Source: Eubacterium uniforme
GTDB lineage: Bacteria; Bacillota; Clostridia; Lachnospirales; Lachnospiraceae
Assembly: GCF_900167115.1 (NCBI RefSeq)
Contig: NZ_FUXZ01000011.1
Location: 1-64,000, forward strand
Direction of reading: 5' to 3'
Length of the DNA stretch: 64,000 nucleotides
Part shown: one piece after another, positions 54,997 to 64,000 of the stretch
Position numbering within the stretch: the stretch's first letter is position 1
Layout: each line of letters opens with the position of its first letter
Notes under the pieces: generated by a model
Database searches by the model: none
Seen by the model: the letters and a program-made list of their open reading frames with translations, nothing else
What the model was told of the DNA's origin: nothing
Program-made: the position numbers and the translations under genes

Positions 54997-57342
54997 TTAA
55001 ATACCTTTAATCTTATAAATGAACTTAACCTGTGATTTTTGATTATCTGTTTTACCTGCAAAACTCTGATAGTTTTGTCCAGCCTTAACTGTTTCTACTA
55101 ATCTTTCGTATGCACCATCAGAACCTTTTAATGCATCAGTTAATTTCTGTATTCCTTCCTCATCAAATTTAATCATACCATTATCTAAGCTTGTTGTTCC
55201 TTCATGTAATTGTGATACTGCATCCTTAATCTTCTCTGCTGCGTTATCAATCTGTCTTGCTCCACTATTTAATTTCTTGTTATTATCACTAATAGTTCCA
55301 AGTCCTTCATCAACTGCTTCAATTCCTGAAACGAATTTTCCAAGACCATTATTAAAACTATATGTTCCTTTATAAAGATCCTGTGTTCCACTATAAAGTG
55401 TACCTACACCACTATCTACTTGTGCTGTTCCTGATTCAAGTTCAACCAATCCATCATATAATGATTTTGTTCCGTTTTTAAGTGTTTTCGAACCTGTATA
55501 TGCACCAGTAACCCCCTTATCTAGTTCATCGATACCATCAACAATCTTTGTCATACCATCATTAAGTTCTAATGCACCTTTACTTAAACTTTCTACTCCG
55601 CCAACATAATTTTTCAAACTACTATCAAATCCTACATTTATGTATTCACCTTTTTCGTTTTTCATGAAGTTGCCTTCTGCATCCTTAACACCGTTATATC
55701 CCATTTCTACCTTTGATGCCACATTATCAAGTCCATCAACAACATTTGTAAGACCTGGGTTAGTTTCAGTTCCATCGCCATATAATGCTCCATACAAATT
55801 AAGAATTGAAGCTGCCTGTTCAGTCATTCCTGCCTGACTAAGTTGCGAATAGAGACTAAGTAAACTTTCCTTATTCTGCTTTATTGCATCACTATATTTT
55901 TTAGCTCCATCAGCATACTGTTTAATTCCTGATATTCCCTGACTAATAGATGCACTTCCATCTATTAAATTCTTATCATTTGCTGTTAGTGTAGCAAATC
56001 CTCCATCTAATTTATCAATACCTGCATCAATCAATCCGATACCACTCTTTAATGCACCTGATCCTGTACTTAGTTTCTTAAGTCCATCTCTTAAATCCTT
56101 AGCTCCATCATCTAATTTCTTAGAACCATTTTTAGCTGATTTAGCTCCTGTATTTAAATCAGATGTTCCCTTCTTTAAAGTTTTAACACCGTTCTTTAAC
56201 TTCTTTGATCCTTTATTAATCTTCTTAGATGCTTTTGATAACGTCTTTCCACCTTTAACAATTTTATTGGCTCCTTTTTTTGCTTTTTTAACACCACCAG
56301 TATAATCTTTTATACCCTTCTTTAAATCAGATGTTCCATCAGCAAATTCTTCCATCTTTCCATCAAGTTCACTAACACCATCATCAAGTTTTCCAGTTCC
56401 TTCAACAAGTTTTTCACTTGATTCTGAAAGTTTACCTGATGCTTCATCAAGATCATTTATAAGATCTTTAACATCCCCATTTTCAAGATTTATATCATCA
56501 AAAAGCGATGTTGTAATTAAAGACATTGAATCACCTAATTCAAAATCCTTTACATTTGCTTTAATCTCAATATAATCTGGAATGTCCAATTCAACCTTTT
56601 TATCCTTAATATTTTCAAGCTTTAAATTATCACTTAAATTAGGAATAGCATAACCAATAACAATATTATGTGTTCCATCAGATACTAATTTGCCATTTGT
56701 CACTTCAATATCACTGAATTTATCGGTATCAACTAATAGTCCTGTAAGTACAACAAATGGAGTATATATTTCCTCTTTCTTACCTTCGATTTCAACTTCA
56801 TTCTTTAGATTATTTGTATAATCATATCTTATTACAACTTCACCACTCTTACCTTTTAAATCTTTTGCAGAAATTTCCTTTCCATCTAATGTATACTTTG
56901 GTGTAATTGTAACTGGAACTTCTTTCTTAGCATTACCTCTATAATAAATATCTTTTCCATTGCTTTTCCAGGTTATGTTGCCGTCATCTCCCACTTTTAC
57001 GTTTTCATCCCCCTTAACATTTTCCAAATCATCAAGGTTTGCCACATCTTTAATGTCGCCAACATAACCATTGGTCTTTAACCATTCACTAACGACGGTT
57101 TCATCTATCTTTCCATTACTATCTGCAATTACATAAACTGTCTCTTCTTTATCTGTATCCTTATCTTCAGTATTAGCCTGTGCTGTAACTGCACTAAGCA
57201 AAACACCATTCTCCTCTATGGACGCTTTAGAATTTGTATTATTAACGCTCACATTTTTATTACTACATCCACAAAGAAGTGATGCTATAAGTGATAATGA
57301 AACTAAAGCTGTACTTACTTTATATACATATTTTTTCCTCAT
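54997..57342 (-). CDS. Lipoprotein with XXXLXXG heptad repeats
   Basis: 781-residue protein with a lipobox (SLLCGCSN, about 21-28). An N-terminal domain contains VITPKYTLDG and ends near residue 280. It is followed by about 400 residues of heptads of the type LxxGxxxLxxG (for example LKNGVKTLKKGTSDLNTGAK), which form long amphipathic rods. The family resembles YhgE/Pip-type proteins but has no membrane pore. It lies 85 bp downstream of the MMPL gene; the two probably form one envelope-export unit under the TetR regulator. Confidence 0.85.
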   Translation of the reverse strand: MRKKYVYKVSTALVSLSLIASLLCGCSNKNVSVNNTNSKASIEENGVLLSAVTAQANTEDKDTDKEETVYVIADSNGKIDETVVSEWLKTNGYVGDIKDVANLDDLENVKGDENVKVGDDGNITWKSNGKDIYYRGNAKKEVPVTITPKYTLDGKEISAKDLKGKSGEVVIRYDYTNNLKNEVEIEGKKEEIYTPFVVLTGLLVDTDKFSDIEVTNGKLVSDGTHNIVIGYAIPNLSDNLKLENIKDKKVELDIPDYIEIKANVKDFELGDSMSLITTSLFDDINLENGDVKDLINDLDEASGKLSESSEKLVEGTGKLDDGVSELDGKMEEFADGTSDLKKGIKDYTGGVKKAKKGANKIVKGGKTLSKASKKINKGSKKLKNGVKTLKKGTSDLNTGAKSAKNGSKKLDDGAKDLRDGLKKLSTGSGALKSGIGLIDAGIDKLDGGFATLTANDKNLIDGSASISQGISGIKQYADGAKKYSDAIKQNKESLLSLYSQLSQAGMTEQAASILNLYGALYGDGTETNPGLTNVVDGLDNVASKVEMGYNGVKDAEGNFMKNEKGEYINVGFDSSLKNYVGGVESLSKGALELNDGMTKIVDGIDELDKGVTGAYTGSKTLKNGTKSLYDGLVELESGTAQVDSGVGTLYSGTQDLYKGTYSFNNGLGKFVSGIEAVDEGLGTISDNNKKLNSGARQIDNAAEKIKDAVSQLHEGTTSLDNGMIKFDEEGIQKLTDALKGSDGAYERLVETVKAGQNYQSFAGKTDNQKSQVKFIYKIKGI

Positions 57343-57427
57343 TGTTGTATCCTCCTTAAATTTATTCTATTTTTTTTTCAAATTCATTTTTCACCCTGAA
57401 TTTATGCTTATCTAATCAATATACATT

Positions 57428-59491
57428 CTACTTAAATCCAATACTTGTTTTTCTTATCAATCCATCAAATATCATAAACATGGCTGGTAAGAATAATAGT
57501 ACACAGAACATACTAATAATCGCACCTCTTGAAATCATTAAACAAAGTGAACTAATCATGTCAATCTTTGAGTAAATTGCAACCCCAATCGTTGCTGCAC
57601 AGAAACTAAGACCGCTTACCACTATTGATTTTGCACTACTTGATGAAGCTATTCTTACTGCTTCTTTTTTACTCATTCCATTATTTCGTTCCTTCTTATA
57701 TCTTGTCGTCATAAGGATTGCATAATCAACTGTAGCACCAAGCTGAATAGTTCCAATTACAACTGAAGATATAAACGGAATTGTTGTTCCTGTATAATAT
57801 GAGATTGCCATATTAATAAAGATTGCAAGTTCAATTACTGCAACTAAAATAACTGGAAGTGAAATTGACTTAAATGTAATTAAGATAATTAAGAATATAG
57901 CTCCAATTGAAACCACATTAACTGTCTTAAAATCCTTATCCGTAATATCGATCAAATCCTTTGTACAAGGAGCTTCACCAATCAGCATTGCCTTTTCATC
58001 ATACTTATCAATTATTTTATTTAACTCATCCACCTGTCTGTTAACTTCATCAGATGCTACCTTATAATCAGAAAATACAAATGCTAATTTCCATTTATCA
58101 TCTGCAAGTTCATCCTTAATCTTATCCGGAACAAATTCATCAGGTATTGATGGATCAACAAAACTATCATATGATAAAACTGTTTCAACACCTTTTACCT
58201 TTTCAAGTTCCTTAGCCATCTCGGCTGACTTTGATGCACTTAAATTTGAATCCATCAATATCATATGTGTTGAATTTGTATCGAATAATTCATTTAATTT
58301 GACATTTGCTGCACGACTCTTATAACTTACTGGTATTGTTTCATCCAAGTTATAATAAACATCAACATTATTATTTCCATGTAATGCTGGTATCAATATT
58401 ACTATGTATAGCACCAATAGCAGCAAATGCTTTCTTGTTACGAACTTCGCTATTCCTTTAAATTCAGGTAATAATGGTTTATGTCTTCTTTTATCTATTG
58501 TTTTTTCAAATAATAATAGTATTGCTGGTAAAAGAGTTACACATTCAATAACACCAATTACTACACCTTTTATCATTACGATTCCTATATCAAGTCCCAA
58601 AGTAAAACTCATAAAACAGAGCGCTAAAAATCCAGCAACTGTTGTTATTGAACTAGCTGTTACTGAAACAATGGTGTTTGATATTGCATGAGACATTGCT
58701 CTTTTTGAATCATCCGGGAATTTTTCCTTATATTCCTTAAAGGAGTTATATAAGAATATGGAATAATCCATAGTGACACCAAGTTGTAATACTGCAGCAA
58801 GCGCCTTTGTAATATATGAGATTTCTCCCATAAAAATATTACTTCCTAAGTTATATACAATTGACATTCCTATACTTACCAAAAATAATACCGGTACTAT
58901 GAACGAATCCATGGCAACGCCTAAAACTATAAGTGTTAAAATTCCAGCAATAACAACATAAACTGGTGTCTCAGTATTTGCTATAATTTTTGTATCCGTA
59001 ACTACCGCTGACATACCACTTAAGAAACATTGTTCATTAGAGATTTCTCTAATATCTTCTATTGCCTTCATGGTTAAATCATCAGATGTTGTCTTATCAT
59101 ACATAATAAGCATCATTGTTGCATTTCCATTATTAAATGCATTAACGATTTTATCTGGTAATAATTCCATTGGAACTGTAATGTCCATTAATGAGTCATA
59201 CCAAATAACCTTATGAACGCCTTCTACTTTTTCGATCTTTCCCTTTAGTTTTTCTACGTCCTTTTCTTTCATATCGTCAACTATGAAGAATGAAAATCCA
59301 CCGGAGCCAAATTCATTAACTAGTATGTTCTGTCCTTTCATCGTTTCAATGTCACTTGGCAAATACGATAAAATATCATAATTAATTCTTGTATTTGCAT
59401 AACCTATTATAGATGGAATTAGCAACAGAACATAAAGTACTATTATTAAGCCTCGATGTTTTACAATTGTTTTTCCTAATTTCCTAGCCAT
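57428..59491 (-). CDS. MMPL/RND-family transporter
   Basis: 687-residue exporter with twelve predicted membrane helices in two halves: helix 1 near 14-31, then an extracellular domain (about 35-165), five helices, a second extracellular domain (about 365-510) and six final helices. Motifs LGVTMDYSIFLYNSF and LGATVDYAILMTTRY contain the membrane Asp-Tyr pairs typical of proton-driven MMPL/HpnN-like pumps. It may export lipids or drugs. The promoter carries two TetR operators; TetR is divergent. Confidence 0.92.
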   Translation of the reverse strand: MARKLGKTIVKHRGLIIVLYVLLLIPSIIGYANTRINYDILSYLPSDIETMKGQNILVNEFGSGGFSFFIVDDMKEKDVEKLKGKIEKVEGVHKVIWYDSLMDITVPMELLPDKIVNAFNNGNATMMLIMYDKTTSDDLTMKAIEDIREISNEQCFLSGMSAVVTDTKIIANTETPVYVVIAGILTLIVLGVAMDSFIVPVLFLVSIGMSIVYNLGSNIFMGEISYITKALAAVLQLGVTMDYSIFLYNSFKEYKEKFPDDSKRAMSHAISNTIVSVTASSITTVAGFLALCFMSFTLGLDIGIVMIKGVVIGVIECVTLLPAILLLFEKTIDKRRHKPLLPEFKGIAKFVTRKHLLLLVLYIVILIPALHGNNNVDVYYNLDETIPVSYKSRAANVKLNELFDTNSTHMILMDSNLSASKSAEMAKELEKVKGVETVLSYDSFVDPSIPDEFVPDKIKDELADDKWKLAFVFSDYKVASDEVNRQVDELNKIIDKYDEKAMLIGEAPCTKDLIDITDKDFKTVNVVSIGAIFLIILITFKSISLPVILVAVIELAIFINMAISYYTGTTIPFISSVVIGTIQLGATVDYAILMTTRYKKERNNGMSKKEAVRIASSSSAKSIVVSGLSFCAATIGVAIYSKIDMISSLCLMISRGAIISMFCVLLFLPAMFMIFDGLIRKTSIGFK

Positions 59492-59568
59492 AATAACTCT
59501 CCTTAAATTAATTCAAACTTCTTTTTCATTTATGAAAAAGCTTTACAATTGATAATATTTTTCAAAAC

Positions 59569-59581
59569 TGACTATCAGTCA
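59569..59581. promoter_or_regulatory. TetR operator 1
   Basis: TGACTATCAGTCA, palindromic (TGACT-N3-AGTCA). It lies just downstream of the predicted start of the MMPL transcript. Confidence 0.75.
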
Positions 59582-59598
59582 TTTTTGATTTCAACTGA

Positions 59599-59627
59599 AT
59601 TATAACTCAAAACTGACTAGTAGTCAA
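59599..59627 (-). promoter_or_regulatory. MMPL operon promoter
   Basis: Minus-strand TTGACT (59627-59622), a 17-bp spacer and TATAAT (59604-59599). Operator 2 overlaps the -35 hexamer. Confidence 0.75.
59614..59626. promoter_or_regulatory. TetR operator 2
   Basis: TGACTAGTAGTCA, a full palindrome with the same arms as operator 1 and 45 bp from it, centre to centre. Both are preceded by AAAAC. It overlaps the -35 of the MMPL promoter. Confidence 0.8.
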
Positions 59628-59761
59628 TATTTGTTTCTAAAATATTGATAAATTTATTTTTTTCATTTATACTATTCTAAGAAATCATTGTTTTTTGCTT
59701 GAATACTTGCATGTTTTTTAATTACATTTCAAAGCATATTCTAAAAATCAGGAGTTTATTT

Positions 59762-60373
59762 ATGAGTAAAATTGATAAGAAAAAGAAAGAAAAAAAAGAA
59801 TCACTTCTTGCTACAGCATTTGAATTATTTACCACTACTGGTTTTAATAAAACCTCTATTTCTGATATTTCAAAAAATGCAGGTGTTGGTAAAGGTACAT
59901 TTTACCTTTATTTTAGAGATAAATATGATATTAGAAATAAATTAATAGCTCATAAGTCTAATGAGCTTTTTAATAAAGCTCATAATGAACTATTAAAACA
60001 TTCTGATATTATAGATATTGAAGATAAGATTATCTTCATAGTTGACTATACTATTGATGAGTTAAAAGAAAATCAAAGATTACTTAATTTTATTTCTAAA
60101 AACCTTGGATGGGGGATTTTTAAAAATGCCCTTACTAACTACTCTCCTAGTGATGAGAATGAAGTTTCTTTCTTAGATTACTACATGAATATGATTAATG
60201 ATGATAAATATAAATTCAAAGCTCCAGAAGTTATGCTTTTCTTAATTATTGAACTGGTTAGTTCAACATGTTATAGTGCAATTCTTTATAATGAACCACT
60301 TTCAATCGATGATTTAAAACCATATTTATATTCAACAATTAGAAATATAATTAAGGATAATATTATAGACTAA
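59762..60373 (+). CDS. TetR/AcrR-family regulator
   Basis: 203-residue repressor with a Lys-rich N-terminus, then the TetR helix-turn-helix (ATAFELFTTTGFNKTSISDISKNAGVGKGTFYLYF region), and a variable ligand-binding C-terminal domain. The start at 59762 follows CAGGAG; a longer frame from 59699 is rejected. It is divergent from the MMPL gene, whose promoter carries two identical-arm palindromes. It probably senses a compound exported by that pump. Confidence 0.9.
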   Translation: MSKIDKKKKEKKESLLATAFELFTTTGFNKTSISDISKNAGVGKGTFYLYFRDKYDIRNKLIAHKSNELFNKAHNELLKHSDIIDIEDKIIFIVDYTIDELKENQRLLNFISKNLGWGIFKNALTNYSPSDENEVSFLDYYMNMINDDKYKFKAPEVMLFLIIELVSSTCYSAILYNEPLSIDDLKPYLYSTIRNIIKDNIID

Positions 60374-60429
60374 TCCATAAAAATGATATATAATTATTAA
60401 GAATAAATTTTCAAATTTAGGAGTATATT

Positions 60430-61719
60430 TTGGATACCGCGAACATAATTAAACTAGTAATTTTAATAATATTGCTTATTCTCTCAGGCTTTTTTTCATC
60501 TGCAGAGACTGCTTTGACGACCTTAAATCGCATTAAGTTAAACTTAGCAGCATCAAGTGGTGATAAAAAAGCTATTCTTTTAGTTAAAATTACTAGCAAT
60601 TCTTCAAAGATGCTTAGCGCAATTCTTATTGGTAACAATATTGTTAACCTTTCAGCATCAGCTCTTGCAACTATTCTCGCTCAAAACATATGGGGTAATA
60701 AATACGTATCATTTGCTACAGGTATTCTTACCTTCCTTGTGTTAATTTTTGGTGAGATTATACCTAAAACTGTTGCAAGTCTTTATCCTGAAAAGATCGC
60801 ATACTTATACACATATATAATAAATATTTTAATGATTATATTAACACCATTTATATTTATTGTAGATAAAATTTCATATGTTCTATTAATGTGTCTTGGT
60901 ATTGATACTAATAAAAAAAGAGACATTATAACTGAAGCTGAACTTCGTGGTATTGTAAGTGCTTCTACTAAGCATGGTATCATTGAAGATTCTGAAGAAG
61001 ACATCATTAATAATGTATTTGATTTATCTGACGCTCTTGCTAAGGACATTATGGTTCCTAGAATAGACATTTGTAGTACTAGTGTTGACACTCCAATGAG
61101 CGACTTTTATGAGCTTGTTAGAGATAACAAGTATACTCGAATTCCAATTTATGAAAATACAATCGATAATATTATCGGTTTTGTTAATATAAAAGACGTA
61201 TTTTTTGATATAATAAGCAAGGAGAATAAAAAGAAACGTAAAAAAGAGAATTTAAGAGATTACATTAGAGCTACTATTTATACTTTTGAGCAGAAAAACT
61301 TATACGAACTTCTCGATGAAATGATGGAGCAATCCATTCCTCTCGCTGTCGTTCTTGATAGTCACTCTGCTGTAGCTGGTATTATTTCTCTTGAAGATAT
61401 ATTAGAAGAACTTGTTGGTGAAATCAGAGATGAATTTGATAGTGATGAAGTTGATACAATTAGAAAGGCTGACAAAAGCCATTACATAGTATCTGGAATC
61501 ACAAGAATTGAAGATTTCAACGACTTCTTCAACACAAAAATCACATCCGATGATTATGACTCAATTAGTGGTATTATTTTGGAAAAACTTGATAGAATTC
61601 CATCTATTGGTGATACCATTGAAATTGAAGATTTAACTATTAAAGTTACTAAACTCGATAAACAAAGAATTGACACATTAATTGTATATAAAACAAAATC
61701 AAAACAAAAGGAGGATTGA
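60430..61719 (+). CDS. CNNM/CorC-type membrane protein with CBS domains
   Basis: 429 residues: an N-terminal CNNM (DUF21) membrane domain with three to four helices ([16 protein letters not shown] is the signature), a CBS pair ([10 protein letters not shown] and [23 protein letters not shown]) and a CorC/HlyC C-terminal domain. Such proteins act in magnesium or cobalt transport or resistance and are often mis-annotated as haemolysins. The start is TTG at 60430 with AGGAG 8 bp upstream. Its stop lies 1 bp before pyrB. Confidence 0.9.
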   Translation: MDTANIIKLVILIILLILSGFFSSAETALTTLNRIKLNLAASSGDKKAILLVKITSNSSKMLSAILIGNNIVNLSASALATILAQNIWGNKYVSFATGILTFLVLIFGEIIPKTVASLYPEKIAYLYTYIINILMIILTPFIFIVDKISYVLLMCLGIDTNKKRDIITEAELRGIVSASTKHGIIEDSEEDIINNVFDLSDALAKDIMVPRIDICSTSVDTPMSDFYELVRDNKYTRIPIYENTIDNIIGFVNIKDVFFDIISKENKKKRKKENLRDYIRATIYTFEQKNLYELLDEMMEQSIPLAVVLDSHSAVAGIISLEDILEELVGEIRDEFDSDEVDTIRKADKSHYIVSGITRIEDFNDFFNTKITSDDYDSISGIILEKLDRIPSIGDTIEIEDLTIKVTKLDKQRIDTLIVYKTKSKQKED

Positions 61720-61720
61720 T

Positions 61721-62641
61721 ATGAGACATTTAATTAGCCCAATGGATTTATCAGTAAAAGAACTTGATGATCTTTTAGACCTTGCCTGTGATATCGAAAA
61801 GAATATAGATAAGTACAGCCATGCTTGCAGTGGTAAAAAGATTGCTACTCTTTTCTATGAACCATCCACAAGAACAAGACTTAGTTTTGAGGCTGCCATG
61901 ATTAATTTAGGTGGACAGGTTTTAGGATTTTCTTCAGCCGATTCAAGTTCAGCTGCTAAGGGTGAAAGCTTATCAGACACTATAAGAGTTGTATCTTGTT
62001 ACGCTGACATTGCAGCTATTAGACATCCAAAAGAAGGTGCAGCACTTGTAGCATCAGCTAAATCAAACATACCAGTTATAAATGCAGGTGACGGTGGTCA
62101 TCAGCACCCTACACAGACGCTAACGGATTTGCTAACAATCAAATCTCTTAAAGGACGTCTTGATAATATTACCATTGGTCTATGTGGTGATCTAAAATTT
62201 GGTAGAACTGTTCACTCATTAATTAATGCTCTTGCAAGATATTCAAATATTAAGTTCATTCTTATCTCACCTAAAGAGTTAAGAGTTCCAGACTATATTA
62301 GAGATAATGTCCTTAAAGCAAATAATATTCCATATGTTGAAGCTGACAAATTAGAGGATGTTATGCCTGAATTGGATATCTTATATATGACTCGTGTTCA
62401 AAGAGAACGTTTCTTTAACGAAGAAGATTACATCCGCATGAAGGATTACTATATTTTAGATAAACCTAAAATGGAACTAGGAAAGGAAGATTTACTTGTA
62501 TTACATCCACTTCCACGAGTTAATGAAATAGCTCCAGAAGTTGATGATGATCCAAGAGCAGTATATTTTAAACAAGCTCAATATGGTGTATATGTAAGAA
62601 TGGCTCTTATACTTACACTTCTTGGAATTAAAGTAGATTAA
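61721..62641 (+). CDS. pyrB: Aspartate carbamoyltransferase catalytic chain
   Basis: Committed step of pyrimidine synthesis: carbamoyl phosphate plus aspartate to carbamoylaspartate. The 306 residues carry the carbamoyl-phosphate loop [22 protein letters not shown] and [10 protein letters not shown]. The start at 61721 follows AAGGAGG; a frame starting at 61682 runs through the previous gene and is rejected. It is translated right after the CNNM gene, and pyrI follows. Confidence 0.97.
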   Translation: MRHLISPMDLSVKELDDLLDLACDIEKNIDKYSHACSGKKIATLFYEPSTRTRLSFEAAMINLGGQVLGFSSADSSSAAKGESLSDTIRVVSCYADIAAIRHPKEGAALVASAKSNIPVINAGDGGHQHPTQTLTDLLTIKSLKGRLDNITIGLCGDLKFGRTVHSLINALARYSNIKFILISPKELRVPDYIRDNVLKANNIPYVEADKLEDVMPELDILYMTRVQRERFFNEEDYIRMKDYYILDKPKMELGKEDLLVLHPLPRVNEIAPEVDDDPRAVYFKQAQYGVYVRMALILTLLGIKVD

Positions 62642-62647
62642 TTAATA

Positions 62648-62670
62648 GTTAGTATCAAAATAATACTAAC
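62648..62670. repeat. Palindrome, copy 2 (GTTAGTATC type)
   Basis: GTTAGTATC and the near-complementary ATACTAAC flank AAAATA; the stem extends outward with TTAATA/TATTAA. It differs at only two positions from the minus-strand unit at 26629-26651. It sits between pyrB and pyrI without a T tract. Confidence 0.6.
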
Positions 62671-62699
62671 TATTAAAATAAATAATTAGGAGGTATGCT

Positions 62700-63128
62700 A
62701 TGCTTAACGTTGGACAGTTAAATAACGGTTTTGTACTTGATCATATTAAAGCTGGTAAAGCCATGCATATATATAACTACCTTGGTCTTGATAAACTTGA
62801 TTGCCAGGTAGCAATAATAAAAAATGCTAGAAGCCAAAAGCTAGGAAAAAAAGACATTATTAAAATTGAAGGTCCACTTGATATTGTGGATTTTGATATA
62901 CTTGGTTTTATAGATTGTAACATCACTGTTAACATTATTGAAAACGGTGAACTTACTGGTAAGAAACAACTCACACTTCCAAAAGTTGTAACTAATGTAT
63001 TAAAGTGTAAGAATCCAAGATGTATTACTACTGTTGAACAGGGATTAGATCAGGTATTTATATTATCAGATCCTGCTATTCCGCTCTACAGATGTAAATA
63101 TTGTGAAGAGAAATACGCAAGTTTATAA
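62700..63128 (+). CDS. pyrI: Aspartate carbamoyltransferase regulatory chain
   Basis: Regulatory subunit binding nucleotides for allosteric control of PyrB. The 142 residues contain the N-terminal allosteric domain (VLDHIKAGKAMHIYNYL) and the C-terminal zinc domain with four Cys: CKNPRC and CKYCEEKY. Presence of pyrI marks a class B, allosteric enzyme. The start has AGGAGG. Strong terminator after the stop. Confidence 0.96.
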   Translation: MLNVGQLNNGFVLDHIKAGKAMHIYNYLGLDKLDCQVAIIKNARSQKLGKKDIIKIEGPLDIVDFDILGFIDCNITVNIIENGELTGKKQLTLPKVVTNVLKCKNPRCITTVEQGLDQVFILSDPAIPLYRCKYCEEKYASL

Positions 63129-63144
63129 TATTTATATAAATACC

Positions 63145-63199
63145 CCCCTTTAGGTTTAATATGCAACCATAATATTTGGTCATATCAAATCTAAAGGGG
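63145..63199 (+). terminator. pyrBI operon terminator
   Basis: CCCCTTTAG and CTAAAGGGG form the base of a long stem, extended by GTTTAATATG against CATATCAAAT, and TTTTATTT follows. Confidence 0.88.
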
Positions 63200-63307
63200 T
63201 TTTATTTATTCATAAACTACTTCTCTTGTTTCGTGATTACATAACGATTATCAAATGCATAAATTCACGCTTTCAAAGCTTTCCTCATCGAGTAAACAAA
63301 TAAAAAA

Positions 63308-63327
63308 GACATCATATAAATGATGTC
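63308..63327 (-). terminator. tRNA operon terminator
   Basis: GACATCAT-ATAA-ATGATGTC is followed on the minus strand by TTTTTT, just after the tRNA-Met gene. Confidence 0.85.
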
Positions 63328-63334
63328 CTTTTAG

Positions 63335-63408
63335 TAGCGAGAGGGGGATTTGAACCCTCGACACCACGGGTATGAACCGTGTGCTCTAGCCAACTGAGCT
63401 ATCTCGCC
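63335..63408 (-). tRNA. tRNA-Met (anticodon CAT)
   Basis: 74-nt cloverleaf on the minus strand with acceptor GGCGAGA/TCTCGCT, D-loop GCTCAGTTGGCTAGAGC, anticodon stem closing TTCATAC and T-arm GAGGGTTCAAATCCCCC. Anticodon CAT; the features fit elongator Met, though a tRNA-Ile2 with modified C34 cannot be excluded. CCA is not encoded. Confidence 0.93.
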
Positions 63409-63452
63409 ATATATAATTAAATTTATTTAATTTGCAATTTTGTTATGTTATA

Positions 63453-63525
63453 TGGGACCTACAGGGCTCGAACCTGTGACCCCCTGCTTGTAAGGCAGGT
63501 GCTCTCCCAGCTGAGCTAAGATCCC
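63453..63525 (-). tRNA. tRNA-Val (anticodon TAC)
   Basis: 73-nt cloverleaf on the minus strand: acceptor GGGATCT/AGGTCCC, anticodon arm CTGCCTTACAAGCAG and T-arm CAGGTTCGAGCCCTG. It lies 44 bp upstream of tRNA-Met, so both are probably one transcript. Confidence 0.95.
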
Positions 63526-63743
63526 TCAGCAGTTTTGACTGCCTTAATAGTATACTAATTATGTTCAATATTGTCAACTCTTTTTTCACTTTTTTTGAAT
63601 ATTTTTTTATAAATTTTTAATCCTCTTCTATTCAAATAATTTTAAGATTTTTTATTACACTTTTTTCACTATTTTTCCTATTGTGATATAATTATTATAT
63701 AAATAAAAAACATAATTATTCTAATATGAAAGGATGTGTGTTT
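63526..63743. other. AT-rich intergenic region
   Basis: About 220 bp without a gene. The only pattern seen is TATAAT-like sequence near 63687-63692 upstream of the next start; I found no hairpins or operators. Confidence 0.5.
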
Positions 63744-64000
63744 ATGAGCGAAATAGATATGAAAATTATGACTGATACAAAAAGAATAGCTATGAGACCT
63801 CGTGTAGAAAGATATTTAGAAATCTACGAAGATGCTGTTTCAGATGTCGAAAACGAAGAAAAAACTGATCGTGTATTTTCTAACATGTTAACACAAATTC
63901 AATTTTTCCAACACGAAAGATTAATCCACCTTATAGTTACCGCAACTGTTGTACTTATTTACTTCATTGTAACAGGCCTTATGATGTTTTCTACATCAGT
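63744..64000 (+). CDS. Membrane protein, unrecognised, cut by the window end
   Basis: Open frame starting at 63744 after AAAGGATGTG and running off the window after 85 codons. About 60 hydrophilic residues (beginning MSEIDMKIMTDTKRIAM) are followed by a hydrophobic helix (LIVTATVVLIYFIVTGLMM). The C-terminus and therefore the family are unknown. Confidence 0.65.
   Translation, partial: MSEIDMKIMTDTKRIAMRPRVERYLEIYEDAVSDVENEEKTDRVFSNMLTQIQFFQHERLIHLIVTATVVLIYFIVTGLMMFSTS

Noticed and set aside
56100-56300. Repetitive DNA in the heptad-repeat lipoprotein
   Set aside because: The pattern follows the protein heptads (LKxG) and is not a DNA repeat.
1-64000. CRISPR arrays or prophage
   Set aside because: I looked for evenly spaced direct repeats and for phage structural genes and saw neither.

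Overview
This window looks like a chromosomal segment of a low-GC, strictly anaerobic Firmicute, most likely a member of the Lachnospiraceae (Clostridia). The evidence is the AT-rich sequence, strong AGGAGG-type ribosome binding sites, AddAB instead of RecBCD, a Bacillus/Clostridium-type LexA box, a lysine riboswitch on dapAB, a fused adhE with Rex operators, a separate pyrI, and several BIG2-repeat surface proteins. The family assignment is inferred from gene content; no 16S gene is present.

Layout. 1-766: an IS200/IS605-type element with a TnpA gene and structured ends, abutting the 3' end of scpB. 0.77-6.98 kb (minus): scpB, hflX, a heterodimeric ABC exporter pair and a CarD-like regulator. 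7.06-12.6 kb (minus): a beta-CASP-like metallo-hydrolase, a TPM / zinc-ribbon / SPFH trio and an S66 LD-carboxypeptidase. 12.7-22.4 kb (minus): DNA repair, namely addA, addB, a small membrane protein with an unusual three-way-junction terminator just before addB, and a LexA-box-controlled Y-family polymerase with its small partner gene. 22.5-23.1 kb (plus): thrH.

23.2-31.1 kb is the accessory part. It holds a candidate type I toxin-antitoxin locus (31-residue hydrophobic peptide, convergent promoters, shared terminator, near-identical 5' ends on the two RNAs), an AbiH-family protein, an unrecognised or truncated neighbour, and four secreted proteins, three with BIG2 domains and one with a fibronectin-like tail. 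31.2-36.8 kb (minus): a small membrane protein, nadE, dapB-dapA behind a lysine riboswitch, and cysK. 37.0-39.6 kb (plus): an acyltransferase and a polytopic glycosyltransferase-like protein. 39.7-45.5 kb (minus): a MacB/FtsX-type ABC protein, a lipoprotein, a three-hairpin intergenic element and an APH-fold kinase. 45.6-52.1 kb (minus): adhE with two Rex boxes around its promoter, typA, a PAP2 phosphatase and a YigZ protein. 52.4-54.9 kb (plus): a class A penicillin-binding protein. 55.0-60.4 kb: an MMPL/RND transporter and a heptad-repeat lipoprotein, divergent from a TetR regulator with two matching operators. 60.4-63.1 kb (plus): a CNNM/CBS membrane protein and pyrB-pyrI. The end carries two minus-strand tRNAs (Met-CAT, Val-TAC) and the start of an unrecognised membrane protein that runs off the window.

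Most of the window is housekeeping. The best candidates for something undescribed are the toxin-antitoxin-like locus at 23.2-23.65 kb, the three-way-junction element between the membrane gene and addB, and the three-hairpin element at 44.6-44.8 kb.
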